A stretch of DNA of 64,000 nucleotides from Halicephalobus mephisto. Lineage: Eukaryota > Nematoda > Chromadorea > Rhabditida > Panagrolaimidae. A program made the position numbers and the translations under genes. Under the pieces are notes generated by a model. That model did not search any database, had not been told where the DNA came from, and saw only the letters and a list, made by a program, of their open reading frames with translations. Below, piece after piece: positions 37,301-49,135 of this stretch; the first letter of the stretch is position 1; each line of letters starts with the position of its first letter. The DNA is taken from positions 248,001 to 312,000 of the forward strand of contig SWDT01000063.1 in assembly GCA_009193035.1 (NCBI GenBank), given 5' to 3'.

Positions 37301-37865
37301 TAGTTATTTCGAAACAAATTTATTTTCACTCATTCTAAGTAGAAGTTCGAAAATAAAAAAACTATTTTAGAACTATTCACGAAGTCAACAATTGCATATA
37401 AAGTCCTCAGAGAGTTCTGGAATCTTCCGTTATTCTTCGAAACTTCTGTCCTTCAGTGGATCAAAAAAATAATTAAAAGTTCTACAGAAACAATCTTCTC
37501 TGACTTCTTCTGGTTCTTCATATACTAACAAGAAAGCTCAAAAGTGATTATTAAAGATTTTTAACATGTTTTCGAAATGTCCAAAGTTCTATATATCAAA
37601 TTTAACGCTTTCCCTGTAATGTTATATGTCATTTTAATCAGCATTTTAAATTTTATCAAAACATAGCATTTTCGGAACCAATTTTCGAATAACTAATGGA
37701 TCTATAATGAATATTATATAATTTCAAACTTTTGATTAATATGGGATCGATTTCTGAATAATATTTATCTGTTTCATGTCATTGGCTCGAGTAAAGCTGA
37801 CCAGAAGTACTGTGACAAGTAAAAACAAGGCAACTGACCAAAAATATAATTATCAATTTCGTAAT
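34394..37865. other. Intergenic region between the golgin and TMEM65
   Basis: No gene supported. The plus strand is strongly G/T-rich and C-poor from about 35900 to 36590. A GC-rich island at 36590-36990 has a 113-codon minus-strand open frame and a shorter plus-strand one ending at a GTAAGC, but neither resembles a known protein and the plus frame lacks an ATG. The island may be an upstream control element of the golgin gene. Confidence 0.4.
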
Positions 37866-38525
37866 TTAATTCGTACTTTCGAAGAACAACAAAGGAAACA
37901 TTCCGATCAAACAGCCAAGTACTAATCCGACGGCTCTGGCAGTGTTGATGATAATCCTCGCTTTTGCGGTTTCCAATTGTTCGGACGATAATGGTGGATG
38001 TTTTATTCCTATTTTGTTGAAGAAAAGTTCGACATAATGAGCTAAACCAACTCCAGCAACATCGGAAATTGTGTTTCCTAATGCAGCGGCGGCCATGGTT
38101 GAAATACTCAACAAAGTTCCCAAAGATTGATCAATGTACTCGCCAGCGAGGATCATGATCATATTATCGAGTAATCCAAATCCAATAAAAGGCAGCATGT
38201 TAACAACAAATAATCGTCTGCATTGGACAGGATTAAGATCAGCTGGTTGATTTATCTGGACTCTTCCTGTTGGAAGATCTTCTTCAAGAGCTTTTTTCAA
38301 AAGATTTTTTTCACATGGCTTCAGATGACAAACTAAAGCTTTTGCGTCATCAGTAGAATTAATTCTTAATTGATCTAGATGATTCAATATTCCAGAAGTC
38401 GAAAATCTAACAGACACAATTGACAATCCAGAATATAAATATTTCGTATTTCTCAATCCATTAATATTTCTGGATATATTAAAACTAATCCTATAGCACA
38501 GATGAAGCGGCAATGAAGCCGACAT
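37866..38525 (-). CDS. TMEM65: TMEM65-like mitochondrial inner-membrane protein
   Basis: Single exon of 219 aa on the minus strand. The first 45 residues are rich in Ser, Arg and hydrophobic residues without acids, a likely mitochondrial presequence. Three hydrophobic segments follow (about 119-144, 146-177 and 196-216), with the conserved TMEM65 core: PFIGFGLLDN, AAAALGNTISDVAGVGLAHYVE and GLVLGCLIGMFPLLF. TMEM65 works in the inner membrane and has been linked to sodium-dependent mitochondrial calcium efflux. An AATTTCAG acceptor ends 4 nt before the ATG, and MICU1 ends 293 bp upstream on the same strand, which is the geometry of a downstream operon gene. The start was therefore placed at 38525 rather than at the in-frame alternative start 30 nt upstream. 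Confidence 0.88.
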   Translation of the reverse strand: MSASLPLHLCYRISFNISRNINGLRNTKYLYSGLSIVSVRFSTSGILNHLDQLRINSTDDAKALVCHLKPCEKNLLKKALEEDLPTGRVQINQPADLNPVQCRRLFVVNMLPFIGFGLLDNMIMILAGEYIDQSLGTLLSISTMAAAALGNTISDVAGVGLAHYVELFFNKIGIKHPPLSSEQLETAKARIIINTARAVGLVLGCLIGMFPLLFFESTN

Positions 38526-38529
38526 GGCA

Positions 38530-38535
38530 CTGAAA
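38530..38535 (-). promoter_or_regulatory. Probable trans-splice acceptor of TMEM65
   Basis: TTTCAG on the minus strand directly before TGCC-ATG of TMEM65, with no in-frame coding exon upstream in the 293-bp gap to MICU1. This is the expected position of a spliced-leader acceptor for a downstream operon gene. Confidence 0.6.
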
Positions 38536-38818
38536 TTCCAAAAATCAATAAGCAAACAAAAACGAACAAATCGTCAGAGAACCGGATAATGAGAAATTAC
38601 ACCGATGCTCTGCGAGAAAGAAAAATAAAATTACAAAAAACTCTACTATTTCATATAAAAGTAATTACCTTTTTTCTAATTACATCACAAAAAATAACAA
38701 TTATCTTTAAGCCGTTGTGCACAATAGGATGAGGCAAATCTGGCAAAATTGTTTCGCGTTAGGAAAATCCGCCGAATTTTTATTTTTCATATATCCATTT
38801 TACCCGTTATCGATACAA

Positions 38819-40720
38819 TCAAACTACAGAAAGTTCATTGACTACGCAATCTCGAAATAATTCCCATCCGATAAGATTAGCTTTTGTGTGGTTCTTGAAA
38901 CCGCGATGAAGACGGTCGTTCATGACGGCGATGAATTCTGAATAGCTCAAGTGATCGTCATTATTTGCATCGAAGATTCGGTACAGAATTTCGACTACAA
39001 AAGAATCCAATTCAAAACCGGTGGAACATTTAACAGCACGAATGAATTCTGCTTTAGAAACCGGGAGTTCTGCAGCAGTGTACAATTTCACAGCTTTGGT
39101 GAATTCCTCTAAATTATTGAGGAACATTGAAAATTGTTCGAATTGAGCCAATGTCACACCCTGTAACCGACATAATATTAATTTTAATTCGATATAAACT
39201 TACTTTTTCGCCAACAGGAGACCTTTCAAATACTCTCTGGATGTACAGTGATTGATCATTTTTGTGCAAAATTGAATACCTCAGTACTAATCTCGCGAAA
39301 TCCACAGCTGATATTTCTTCTTTTCCTCTGGCAAATTCTTGAAATTCTATTTCTATTAGTTCTTTTTGTAAATTTCCATAAAAAAGTTGAAATTGATCAA
39401 ACGACAGCGAATCTCTCCCACCTAATCCAAACAGATGGACCACAATCGTCGTGTCTTGTTTGACATTTAGTTCAGGCTGAAATTGATTAGTGAAAATACA
39501 ACAAAAACCAAGACTAAAGAGGCAGGATTAGAATTCGGAGATTCGAGACCTGGGTTTTCAAATCGCTAGAAGTTGGAGTGTTAATGGTTGCTGTTCGTTT
39601 CTTGCTCATAAGTTCTTCGAGCTAAAAAAGACTATTGTGATATATGAACAGATCATTAACGTGCAAGAAATAAAGACAACACAGGGACGAGATGGAGGTA
39701 CGAACAGTAACAGTATTAGTTAAAAGTGAAGGAAAAAGAAAAAACGGAAAAGTGCATACTATTTGTGGAACGTAATCCGCGAGTTTATTGTAGTCTTCCA
39801 TACAACCTTCGGGAGCAACATCAAACGTCGAAATCACGCAGTCCTGGAACGTCTATTTAGCGCTGTAGACCAAATCGGAAACTTACGGACTCATCGATTG
39901 GACACCGGTCGGATCGTAGGCTCAATATCAACGACCGAATCTAAACACAAACAACTAGCATTAGGATAGAGGCCAAACACAAACAAGTGCACGAATAAAA
40001 ACGAAATAGTAACCTTCAGAAATTCGTTTTTGTCTATCCTCATGTTGTCGTCGTCGTCGAACATGGAAAAAGCGATACAGAAGGATTGTTGAGACTCTGA
40101 AAATGATACTTCATATATGAATCACACAAAGTAACTCACTGGTAAGCAAAGTAATGAGAAAGACGTATTCGGCGTAGGAAATAAGTCCATTATGGCCGAG
40201 TTGGCGGAACATCGTCGAACTTCCCTTCCTTAACGGCGGAGTCCTCCTCAGCATGTCTCTCACAGTATCGGCATTAAGTACTTTTCTGAATACTCGTTCT
40301 CTAGGTTCATCGAGAATCAAACAATCCAGAAAATCCTGCGGCGTCATGTACTCACATCCGTTGAATTCAACAGAAGCAAAATCCCGGAATCTGGAAATTT
40401 AAAATTACATAAATTTCGGAAGAAACATACCTTTGTTGTCTTTTGGGCAATTTGACATCAGTATCGTCTTCATTTCTCAAGACTTTTATCGAATAAGCCG
40501 TGCTGAAAAAAAACGAAGTTCCAATAGCGGACGCAGCAATCGCCTTCGAGTATCCAGAGTTCACCGCGGGACTCGACAAAGCTCTCAGGAAGTTTCTGTT
40601 TCCGAAGAAACGGAAAAAATTACGACAACGAAACATGCTCGAAAAACAGCGAATCCACCGACGGATAACAAAACAAGGAAAATTTTTCGTGTTGAGACCA
40701 ATCCCACCGCCTGTGGGCAT
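38819..40720 (-). CDS. micu-1: MICU1, regulator of the mitochondrial calcium uniporter
   Basis: Eight exons on the minus strand: 40720-40431, 40390-40140, 40096-40014, 39940-39887, 39843-39760, 39621-39550, 39476-39204 and 39160-38819 (482 aa, close to human MICU1). It gates the uniporter by sensing calcium in the intermembrane space. The N-terminus is Arg/Phe-rich with a hydrophobic stretch (AIAASAIGTSFFFSTAY), fitting a mitochondrial presequence and anchor. The FRDFASVEFNG...YMTPQDFL segment is the MICU signature, and the polybasic KLPKRQQR precedes it. EF-hand 1 is FDDDDNMRIDKNEF (loop positions 1, 3, 5 and 12 correct, but Met instead of Gly at position 6); EF-hand 2 is FDANNDDHLSYSEF. Intermediate exons match MICU1 in order (GLGGRDSLSFDQF, FERSPVGEK). 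Two exons are only 54 and 72 nt and would be missed by length-based gene finding. It lies just upstream of TMEM65. Confidence 0.93.
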
Positions 40721-42683
40721 GTGTTTGTTTTAATTTCTTTATTTTTCGATTATATTAGACTTTATTGAGGATTTTTAAGACGTTTGATAATTCTACAGAA
40801 GATTCTAAAACTTTTGGAAATTTCATAAACGTTTCTGGAGAATTTCGAAATTTTTAAGATTTAAAATTTAATAAAAATTTTAGAATTATATTTGAAATTG
40901 AAAATTTTAGGAAGTTTCAGAAATTCCTGTCGAGACAATTTTGTAACAATGTCCATTTCCGCGTTTTATAATAGTCGGACTTTGGAACTGACATCCGAAA
41001 TCCAAGAATTTTTCCGAGAAGTTCTCAGAATTCCTTTTGAAACCATTTTGTAAATTTATTATTATTTATTTTAAATAATGTTTAAAAATATTTGAAATTA
41101 AAAAATTTAGAAATTATTCTCGAAATAATTTTGTAAATTTATTTTTATTTATTTAAAATATAATTTTTAAAAATGTTCGAAATTAAAAATTCTAAAAAAT
41201 TAGAAACTATTTTAAATATAATTTTTAAAAATGTTCGAAATTAAAAATTCTAAAAAATTTAGAAACTATTTTGAAAATAATTTTTAAAAAATGTTCGAAA
41301 TTAAAAATTCTAAAAAATTAGAAACTATTTTGAAAATAATTTTTAAAAATGTCCATTTTTGCGTTTTATAATAGTCGGATTTCGGTACTCTTTGAATCCC
41401 AAAATTCAGGGATTTTTTAGAAGATCTTGAGAATTCTTCGTTGATGTAATTTCATGAAGATATTTATTTTTAATTTTTATAATATTTAAATTTTGGAAGT
41501 TTTTAAAAAATTATAAAAATCCGTCTCAGGATCATATTCAAAAAAATCATTTTTTTATAATATTAAAATTTAAAAAATAAAAAAGTCGAAAATTAAAAAA
41601 AAATTAGTTTTAGGATAATTTCGCAAAAATGCTCATTTTTAATTTTTATTATATATAATTTTTCCCAGAGGCAATGGACATGAATTTTAAAAGAACTTTT
41701 TTCTATTCAAGTTCCGGCAGCATCATTTGAGAAATTTATCATCTACTGTAATACGGTATATTGTAGTATTTATTCATTTTTGGTGTTTATAATTGATATT
41801 TATTTATGCATTTTTGGTGTTTATAATTGATATTCCGTTTTTGTCCGAATTAGGATTCAGATCTTGCAAAATTATTTACCATGGTCATTTTTATTTAAAT
41901 TGAAAACAAAGTTCTTTAAAAATTCGAAATTCAAATTTCCGAAAAAATGTCAAAAATTCTCGAAAAATAATTTTTTAAAATGCAATTTTTTTAAGCACTA
42001 AAAATTGACAAAAATATGTAAAAAATAATTTTTTCAATTTAACCAAAACTAAATTATATTATTTTTTCGTGAGAAAAAAATTAATTGACTCCAATTTTGG
42101 AAATATAACTTGTCATCTCCAGATTTCAATAATGCAAAGTTAGACGTAATTCTGGGACAATTCTGGAATGTTCGTCTGCTTCGTGAAAGAGGAAGGAGTA
42201 AGAATAGGAGTGACTTGGCCTGGCGAAAGAGCCACTACTGCATTTCCCCGGCTTAGTGGCGATATATGACATCGTTGGGGCGGTCCGTCGAACTCGTGGA
42301 CACGCCAAGTCCTCGAGCAGAACGAGAAGGAAGAAAACGAGAGTAGTCTGTTCACGGCCCAGTCCCGCTCTCGAACCCCTATCTTCGACAATAACCCCAT
42401 ACAACAGTCAATTTAAAATTTGCAAATCTCTTGAGACATTTTTATTTTTTTTTTGACGGATTATTAATTATTTTAAAATTTATATTTTTTTATCAAATTG
42501 ATAGATATGATCATCGCTTGACTCATCCAATGTTTACTAATGTGCGTCGTACCATTTTTCTTTTAAAAAAACTCCGAGTTACGCTCAGAAACTTTCGAAA
42601 ATTGAATAAAATCGATTTCAGCCAACCTGCCACCTATGTTTTTAAAAACGATTTTTTGATTTTTTTAGTGTTTTTCTCCAAAA
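40721..42683. other. Intergenic region between MICU1 and the Shisa-like gene
   Basis: AT-rich DNA with a tandem repeat (41090-41350) and a GC-rich island at 42150-42410, about 270 bp before the Shisa-like ATG, which probably contains the promoter. Open frames on both strands of the island resemble no known protein. Confidence 0.45.
41090..41355. repeat. About 60-bp tandem repeat
   Basis: Four copies of a unit containing TTTTAAAAATGTTCGAAATT and AAAAATTCTAAAAAATTTAG followed by AAACTATTTTGAAAATAA. Confidence 0.7.
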
Positions 42684-45600
42684 ATGAATTTAGAAACATT
42701 TTCCACTTTTGGAACCAGATTTTCGTCTTTTACAATTGTTCAACTAGTCATATTTCATCAATGCTTAATGTGGACTCAAGCAGAAATCTGTCCAGAAAGT
42801 TCTGATACCGTTTCTAAGCTCCTTTCTTCTGCTTCAAGTCCTAATCATCGTAAATCCTGTCCTGACTTCAAAGACGACCTCGACCAATCTTCTTGTTGTC
42901 CGTCTTCAATCACCCCAGGAACTTTCTACTGTTGCACTTCCGCGAAAAAAGAAGAAATTGAAGCCGAACTCGCTGCAGAAGCCAGAAGGCTTTTTTTTCG
43001 AAAGTGAGTTGTTCAACCCAGGGCATCAAGGGGATTCCGGATTTAATCCCTGTATTTTATGAAAAATAATTTTTTTGCGCAATTTAGTCACAAACATGTC
43101 TTTTAAAATCTGTACTTTGAAATATGCTAAGCTTCTGAATTTGTTAAAAATGGTCGTTTTCATTGAACAAAATTTTGGAATTTTTTATTTTTTTACGTAT
43201 GTTTTGCACTTTAGCCGGAGGGGTTTTGGTTCTTCATCAGTTATTTTTAAAAAGTCATTAGATCAAATTTCCAAAGCCGGGTTTAAGAAAAGTGAAAAAC
43301 CCAACTGGTATGAAAAGCCATATTCTGAAAGTTAAAAATAAATTTCTGCAATTTTTTAAAAATATTTGAAATTTTGAACATTATTTTCGAAAATAAATAT
43401 AAAAAAAATTAAATTTTGAAATTTTAAAAATATTTGAAGTTTTAAATTTTGAACATTATTTTCGAAAATGAATATAAAAAAAAATTAAATTTTGAACTTT
43501 TTTGAAGTTTTAAATTTTGAATATTATTTTCGAAATTAATTATTAAAAAAATTAAATTTTAAATTTAAAAAAAAATTTGAAGTTTTAAATTTTGAATAGT
43601 ATTTTCGAAATTAATTATAATAAAAAATTAAATTTTGGAATTTTAAAAATCGGTATTTTGGAAATTTCCGATTTTTAAAATTGTTATTTACGAACTACAG
43701 TATCATTGATTTTCGGCCGAACTACATTATTAATTTTAATTAGAGCTTTGTTTGTTTCTTCATACGTGGTATTTACACAAAAGTCGATATTTTGGAAAAT
43801 AATAAGGATAAAACTTATTTTTCAAAGAAATTTGTGCTTTATTGTCCACATCACAAATGAGATTTTTAAGAAAATTGCAGTTAGTAATGTTTTGCCTCAG
43901 GAAAAGTTACATTTTTCAAGTTCCCTGACGGCAACGAAACATGACTGAGAACTTTATTGAAACACCAAAGTGGGGGATTAATTGGACTCAAAGTGCTCCA
44001 TAATTTTCGAAATTTATGGTTTCAAAATTTCCTGACTTTGACAAAGTAGGAAAAAGTATAGAAGTAAATTGGATCTTGTTTCTGAAAAGAGAACAACAAT
44101 GCCAAAAAAATTCATTAAGAAAATTTCGTTTTTTTTTTGAAAAGTATTGTGTAAGTACTTTTGGAAAAATTTTTTTTGGAAAATTATTCAGTATTTTTTG
44201 TGAATTTTATTTTTTTAAAATATTCAAACAAAAGATTTTATTCTGTACTTTTTGAAAAACGGAAATTAGTCCCGAAAAGCAACGCCGAAGGCAAGGTGAT
44301 AATAAAATTTCCGTTTTGAATTTTCTTGAATAAAAAAAAGTAAAAACAATCAAGGCCTTCTCGAATTTCATTTCGACGTTATTTCCTCTGGAACTCGAGC
44401 TGTCTGCTTTCACACTTGTTCCTCAAATCTCCTCGACGAACAAAGTTAAATCCAAAAACACTTTGTAAAATTTGTTTTTCGAAAATCAAGAAAACCAAAA
44501 AAGAAATTGAAAAATGAAATTTTTTGAAATTCTGACAAAATCTAGACTAGTGTAAAAAAGCAAATTGAATTCCGGCTGTTCCCAAAGGGAATCCGATTTA
44601 AGCAAGTCTCCAAGCCCTGTGGATTTCTGATATAAAGCTCTGCTGGGAATTTCAAATGAAAAACTCAAATTTGTTCTTAAAATAAATATCGAACATTGTT
44701 TTTTCCAATTAGAACAAAACGAATGTTAATTTGTTTTTTTTCAAAGATTGGCATCTGTACAAAAAAACGTAACTTTTGGTTTTTTTAAGAATTGCGAAAA
44801 ATAACAAAAATGTGACATAATCGTTATATTTTTCATAAATATTCGACATTTGTGACGAAAATTAAAAAATTAAAAGTAATAATGATGATTTAATTTTCTT
44901 ACTGTGTTAAAAGTTCTGTTTTTTGTGGAAATTGCAAAAATTCCGTTTTTCAAAGGACGATTGGGGTTAAAGGACTAGACTTCCGTGGGGCTTCCAGAAT
45001 ATTTCAAAGCCTTCAGGGAAGTTCTGGAATCTTGGAGAATTCTGTGAAAATTTTGGAATTTTACAGAATCTAGTTTAAAACTTTCCGAATCACTCAAAAT
45101 TTTACAAAAAAGTTCAAAAATAAATTGAAAATTTAAAAAATATTAAAATTTAAAAATTTTTTGGAATTTTTATTAAACATTTTCAAATTTTCAAAAATCA
45201 AATAGAAGATTCTGAAATTCTTGAAAATCTCATGGAAATTTCTGAGATTTTCTGGAATCTCGTGTGAATTTTTTGATGTTTCTAAAATTCAGCAGTCTTC
45301 AAATTTTGAAAAAAATATAAAAATTCAAAAATATTTCGAAATTTATTTTAAACTTTCTAAAATCTTCAGAAATTTAAATAAAACCTTTTAAATTGAGTAA
45401 AAATTTCAAAAATTAAAGATTTATAGACATTTTTAAAATTATTAAAATTTTAAAATTTCTCAAATTTTCAAAATTTTATAAAATTAAAGTTGTTTAAAAA
45501 TTTTCAGAATTATTCTAAATTTACTAAAATTCTAAAATTTTCAAAAATTTATTAAAAGTTAAAAAAATTTAAAATAAAAAAAATTTAAAAAAATTTAAAA

Positions 45601-47350
45601 TTTTTAAAAAATTAATTTTAAAATAATTTTATAAAAGCATTTATTTTTAATATTTAAAGTAGTGTGATATTTTTAAGTCAAAATCCGTGGGAAATCGAGT
45701 CTTTTCGTATCGCACCTGTCAGAAATCCCATATCCATCAAAAATTCAAAAACTTGACAGCTAAGTCATGTTTTATTTTGTAAAAAATATTGATAATAAAA
45801 AGAATAATGAATTTAAATTTTTTTCAGCAATTTGGCATGGATAATTCTTGGATCAATTTTGACTTTTGTTTTTTCAACAATTTTAATTTCGTTTGTTTGT
45901 AAAAAAATCAAATTTTGTCCACTTTATCGAGGAAAATCAAGTGAGTTTTTTACGAAATTTTTTTATGTTTTATTCTGATTTCAGTAGGAACTCCTTCATC
46001 GCAAATTCTGTCACGCTACAGACCAGTGGACACGTTGCCTCCGAAACCTCCGTCAGCGGTCTTCGAAGGTTCGTTGATAATTTTTTATTTATTTATAAAA
46101 ATTAAAAAATCATTGACAAAAATAAATACATTTTTATTCGAATTTTCAAAGTTGTTTTAATTTCTTACTTATTTATAAAAATTAAAAAATCATTGACAAA
46201 AATGAATACAAAAATAAATTTATTTTTATTCGAATTTTAAAAATTTGTTTTAATTTCTTATTTATAAAAATTAAAAAATCATTGACAAAAATAAATTTAT
46301 TTTTATTCGAATTTTCAAAGTTTTTTAAATTTTTCTTTAACGCCGAATTTTAATTTTTTTATTCATCGAAAATTGAATCCGGTTTTTTGAATTTTTTCAA
46401 ACAACAAGAGGACCAAATTTGAATAAAGGAAAAGCCGTTACTGAGATTATTTTTGTCGTTTTTTAAGATCTGGAAAAAAAATAAAAAATTCGCAGTTGCA
46501 AATTTTTTGTACAAATTGCGACGAAAACAATAGTGCCGAAATTGGCGTTTCATGCATTTCTAATTTTCGTCATTTTCGAAGACTAAGAGGGATCTGTAAT
46601 CGTGTTATAAAAAAACAAAATACTTTTTCGGAAGAAATTTTCAGAATTTTTAGTTTTAGATGTTATTTTAAGTTTTTATTCAATTTTTCAAAGTTTTAAA
46701 GATTTTTATAAAATTCCAGAAGATTTTTATGAAGTTCTTAAAAGTTTCAAAAATATTGAATTTTGAAAGTTCTTATGATTCTAGAAGTTTTCAGAAACTA
46801 TGAAATTTATAAAGAATTTCAAAAATCTGCATCAGATTCTGGAAGACTAAAAATTTACATGAGATTTTAAAAAATTTCAAAAAACTTATTGAATTTTAAA
46901 ATTTTAGAAAACTTCACGAAATTTTAGAAATTTCTAAAAAATTACATGAGATTTTAGAGAATTTCAGAAAATTTATTAAATTTTAAAATTTTAGAAAACT
47001 TCACAAAATTCTAGAAATTTTCAGAAACTATAAGATTCTAGAAATTTCTAGAAATCTACATGAGATTTTAAAAAATTTCAAAAAACTTATTGAATTTTAA
47101 AATTTTAGAAAATTTCACAAGATTCTAGAAATTTTAAAAATTCTCAAGATTCTAGAAAATTAAAAAAATATAAAGTTGAAATTTGAAGCGTTTTTTGCGA
47201 ATCCTAGTTACTAAAAAAGTTTCAGCTCCTCCACCGTATGACTTGTCAACGAGGTTCCATCGATTCGAAAATTTCCAACGAGAACACGACTGGAATTGCT
47301 TGATAGAAAACGAACTCAACGACGTGAGGTCCATTGAACGGGATCAATGA
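42684..47350 (+). CDS. Shisa-like (six-cysteine, single-pass, PPxY) membrane adaptor
   Basis: Four exons: 42684-43003, 45828-45940, 45985-46068 and 47226-47350 (213 aa). The predicted topology is signal peptide (about 1-33), a short ectodomain with six cysteines in the order C, C, CC, CC (EIC, SC, SSCC, YCC), one membrane span on exon 2 (about 107-131, AWIILGSILTFVFSTILISF), then a cytosolic tail with a Pro-rich stretch (LPPKPPSAVF) and a PPPY motif (174-177). This is the architecture of the Shisa/WBP1/VOPP1 superfamily of transmembrane adaptors, whose PPxY motifs recruit WW-domain ubiquitin ligases of the Nedd4 type. The PPPY exon is separated by a 1.16-kb intron. Intron 1 is 2.8 kb and contains a MITE. 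The exact subfamily is not clear, and the first exon could begin further upstream. Confidence 0.65.
44759..44937. mobile_element. MITE copy in an intron of the Shisa-like gene
   Basis: A single unit of the family: left end TA-CAAAAAAACGTAACTTTTGG, body with TTTTTTAAGAATTGCGAAAAT and the conserved AATATTCGACATTTGTGACG, right end ACTGTGTTAAAAGTTCTGTT with TTTTGTG. The right TA is lost. It has no coding capacity. Confidence 0.75.
46085..46335. repeat. About 75-bp tandem repeat in Shisa-like intron 3
   Basis: Three copies of a unit containing TTATTTATAAAAATTAAAAA, ATCATTGACAAAAATAAATA and TTTTTATTCGAATTTTCAAA. Confidence 0.7.
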
Positions 47351-47521
47351 TTTTTTTACTCAGATTTAACGGGTCCAAATTCATTCGGTTTCTTTATTAA
47401 GACGCCCTCCATTATACTGTACATATGTACTCGTTACAATTACTACCTTTATCAAACCAAGTGCTGCAGTTGCTTGCTTCAATTTTTAAATGCCTTAAAT
47501 GGATCGAAAATGAACAAACTG

Positions 47522-47527
47522 AATAAA
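47522..47527 (+). terminator. Poly(A) signal AATAAA of the Shisa-like gene
   Basis: AATAAA 172 bp after the stop and 16 bp before the stop of the convergent minus-strand gene, so the two 3'UTRs probably overlap. Confidence 0.5.
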
Positions 47528-47542
47528 TAAGTTTGAAATAGT

Positions 47543-48851
47543 TTATTTTTCGGGAGAATTAACAAGATTATATTCGATACCGTTTCGAAAAAATAAACGA
47601 TTTCCATTTTCGTGAACCACGTCGATGTATTTTCGCGTTTTCGACGGAATCACATCGGGTCCGTCGTATTTGTAATCGAAACAAAAAATAATTGAATTCC
47701 CGGATACGGTAAGATGATCGGCGATTTCCAGATCCAATTTCGATACTCCGTATGATTTGGTTTTTATCTAAATTATATTCTTTAAAAATCACAAAAATTT
47801 AAAAACTTTTTTAAAATAAATTTTTAGCAATTTCTAAAAAATTTTCAGATGTAAATTTCAAACATTTCAATCAAATTTCGGTAAATTTTGAAAATTTCTA
47901 TAAAATTCTAAAGTGCTTTGGAACTTTTTATGATTTTTGAAAATTAAAAGGTGTTCATTGAAATTTGGAAGATTCTAAAAATTTTTGAAGATTTTTATCA
48001 TGATTTTAAAAATTCCAAAATATTGCATTATATTCTGAAGTTTTAAAAATTTCGAATTAAATTTTAAAAATTTCAGAATTTTTAAAAAAGTTTTATTAAA
48101 TTCCAAAATTTCGTGGAATTCCAGAAAATTAAAAAAAATTTATTAATTTCAAAAAATTTAAGAATTTTAAAGTTTTAAAAATTTTTATGATTTTGAAAAT
48201 TCGAAAATATTGCATTAGATTCTGAAAAGTTTTAAAAATTTCGAAATAAATTTAAAGTTTCAGAATTTTCTGTGAAATTTTCCAAAAAAGTTCTATTAAA
48301 TTCCAAAATTTCGTGGAATTCTAGAAAATTGAAAAAAATTTAAGAATTTCAAAAAGTTTAAGAATTTTCATAAAATTTTAACATTTTAGAAGCTTCTGCG
48401 AAATTTTAAAACTTTTTAGAAAATTTAAAAAATTATTAAACATTTCAAATTTTTTTACTAGAATTTGGAATTTTTAATCAAATTTGAAAAAATTTCAGAA
48501 TTTTCGAACATTTTAAAAATTGTAATAAAAAATAATTTATTTAAAAAATAAAATTCAAACCTGTTTTTGTGAAGGAAAAATAAGATTATCCAGATGACTT
48601 CCACCTCCCCAGATATTCGGGATAATTTGCTGAATGTATTTGGCCCTTGAGCTTCCGACCATAGTTATCATCACTTTGGAAGGACGATCGCCTTCGGGCA
48701 AATTTCCGCCTTTGATTAATCCGGAGGCTTTTTTGATCCGACCTTTGGAATCTCGGATTACTTTCGGAACGAAATTACCCGTTGAATCTCGACTAACTTC
48801 TTTTTCGACGAGAGGAATAGCGAATTTTTCGTTTTCTGACGGAGAAATCAT
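47543..48851 (-). CDS. Unrecognised 171-aa protein
   Basis: Two exons on the minus strand, 48851-48561 and 47767-47543, joined in phase 0. The first exon opens MISPSENEKFAIPLVEKE and is hydrophilic, rich in Lys, Gly, Ser and Arg, with a hydrophobic strand MITMVGSS. The second reads like the edge of a beta-rich domain (NSIIFCFDYKYDGPDVIPS, RKYIDVVHENGNRLFF, IEYNLVNSPEK). No signal peptide or membrane span is visible. Codon content, splice sites (GTTTGA donor, AATTTAG acceptor) and freedom from stops support a real gene; I recognise no family. It lies between the convergent Shisa-like gene and the MLT-10-like gene on the same strand, whose stop is 285 bp before this ATG, so the two might be co-transcribed. 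A galectin-like or other small beta-fold is only a guess. Confidence 0.6.
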
Positions 48852-49135
48852 TTTAAAAATAAACCAGGAAATAATTTAAATGAAATAAAACGATAAAAAT
48901 CAAAGGTTAATTGGACCTTTGGCGATCCAGGAACTAGATAGACAAGAGAAAAATTTTTCGTTTTTTGCTGATGGATAAAAAAGATTAATTATCGAAATCC
49001 CGAGCTTTTCGAACATTTGTCATTAAAAAAAAAAGATAAATATGATCATTGAGTTTTATCTATCTTAACAGAACAAATATATTTTTTTACTTAATTCTGT
49101 TTTTTTGCATTTGGAACTCATTCATCAATGTTTTT

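Noticed and set aside
42126..42404. 92-codon minus-strand frame in a GC-rich island
   Set aside because: The opposite strand and another minus frame are also open; no family match; the position fits the Shisa-like gene promoter.
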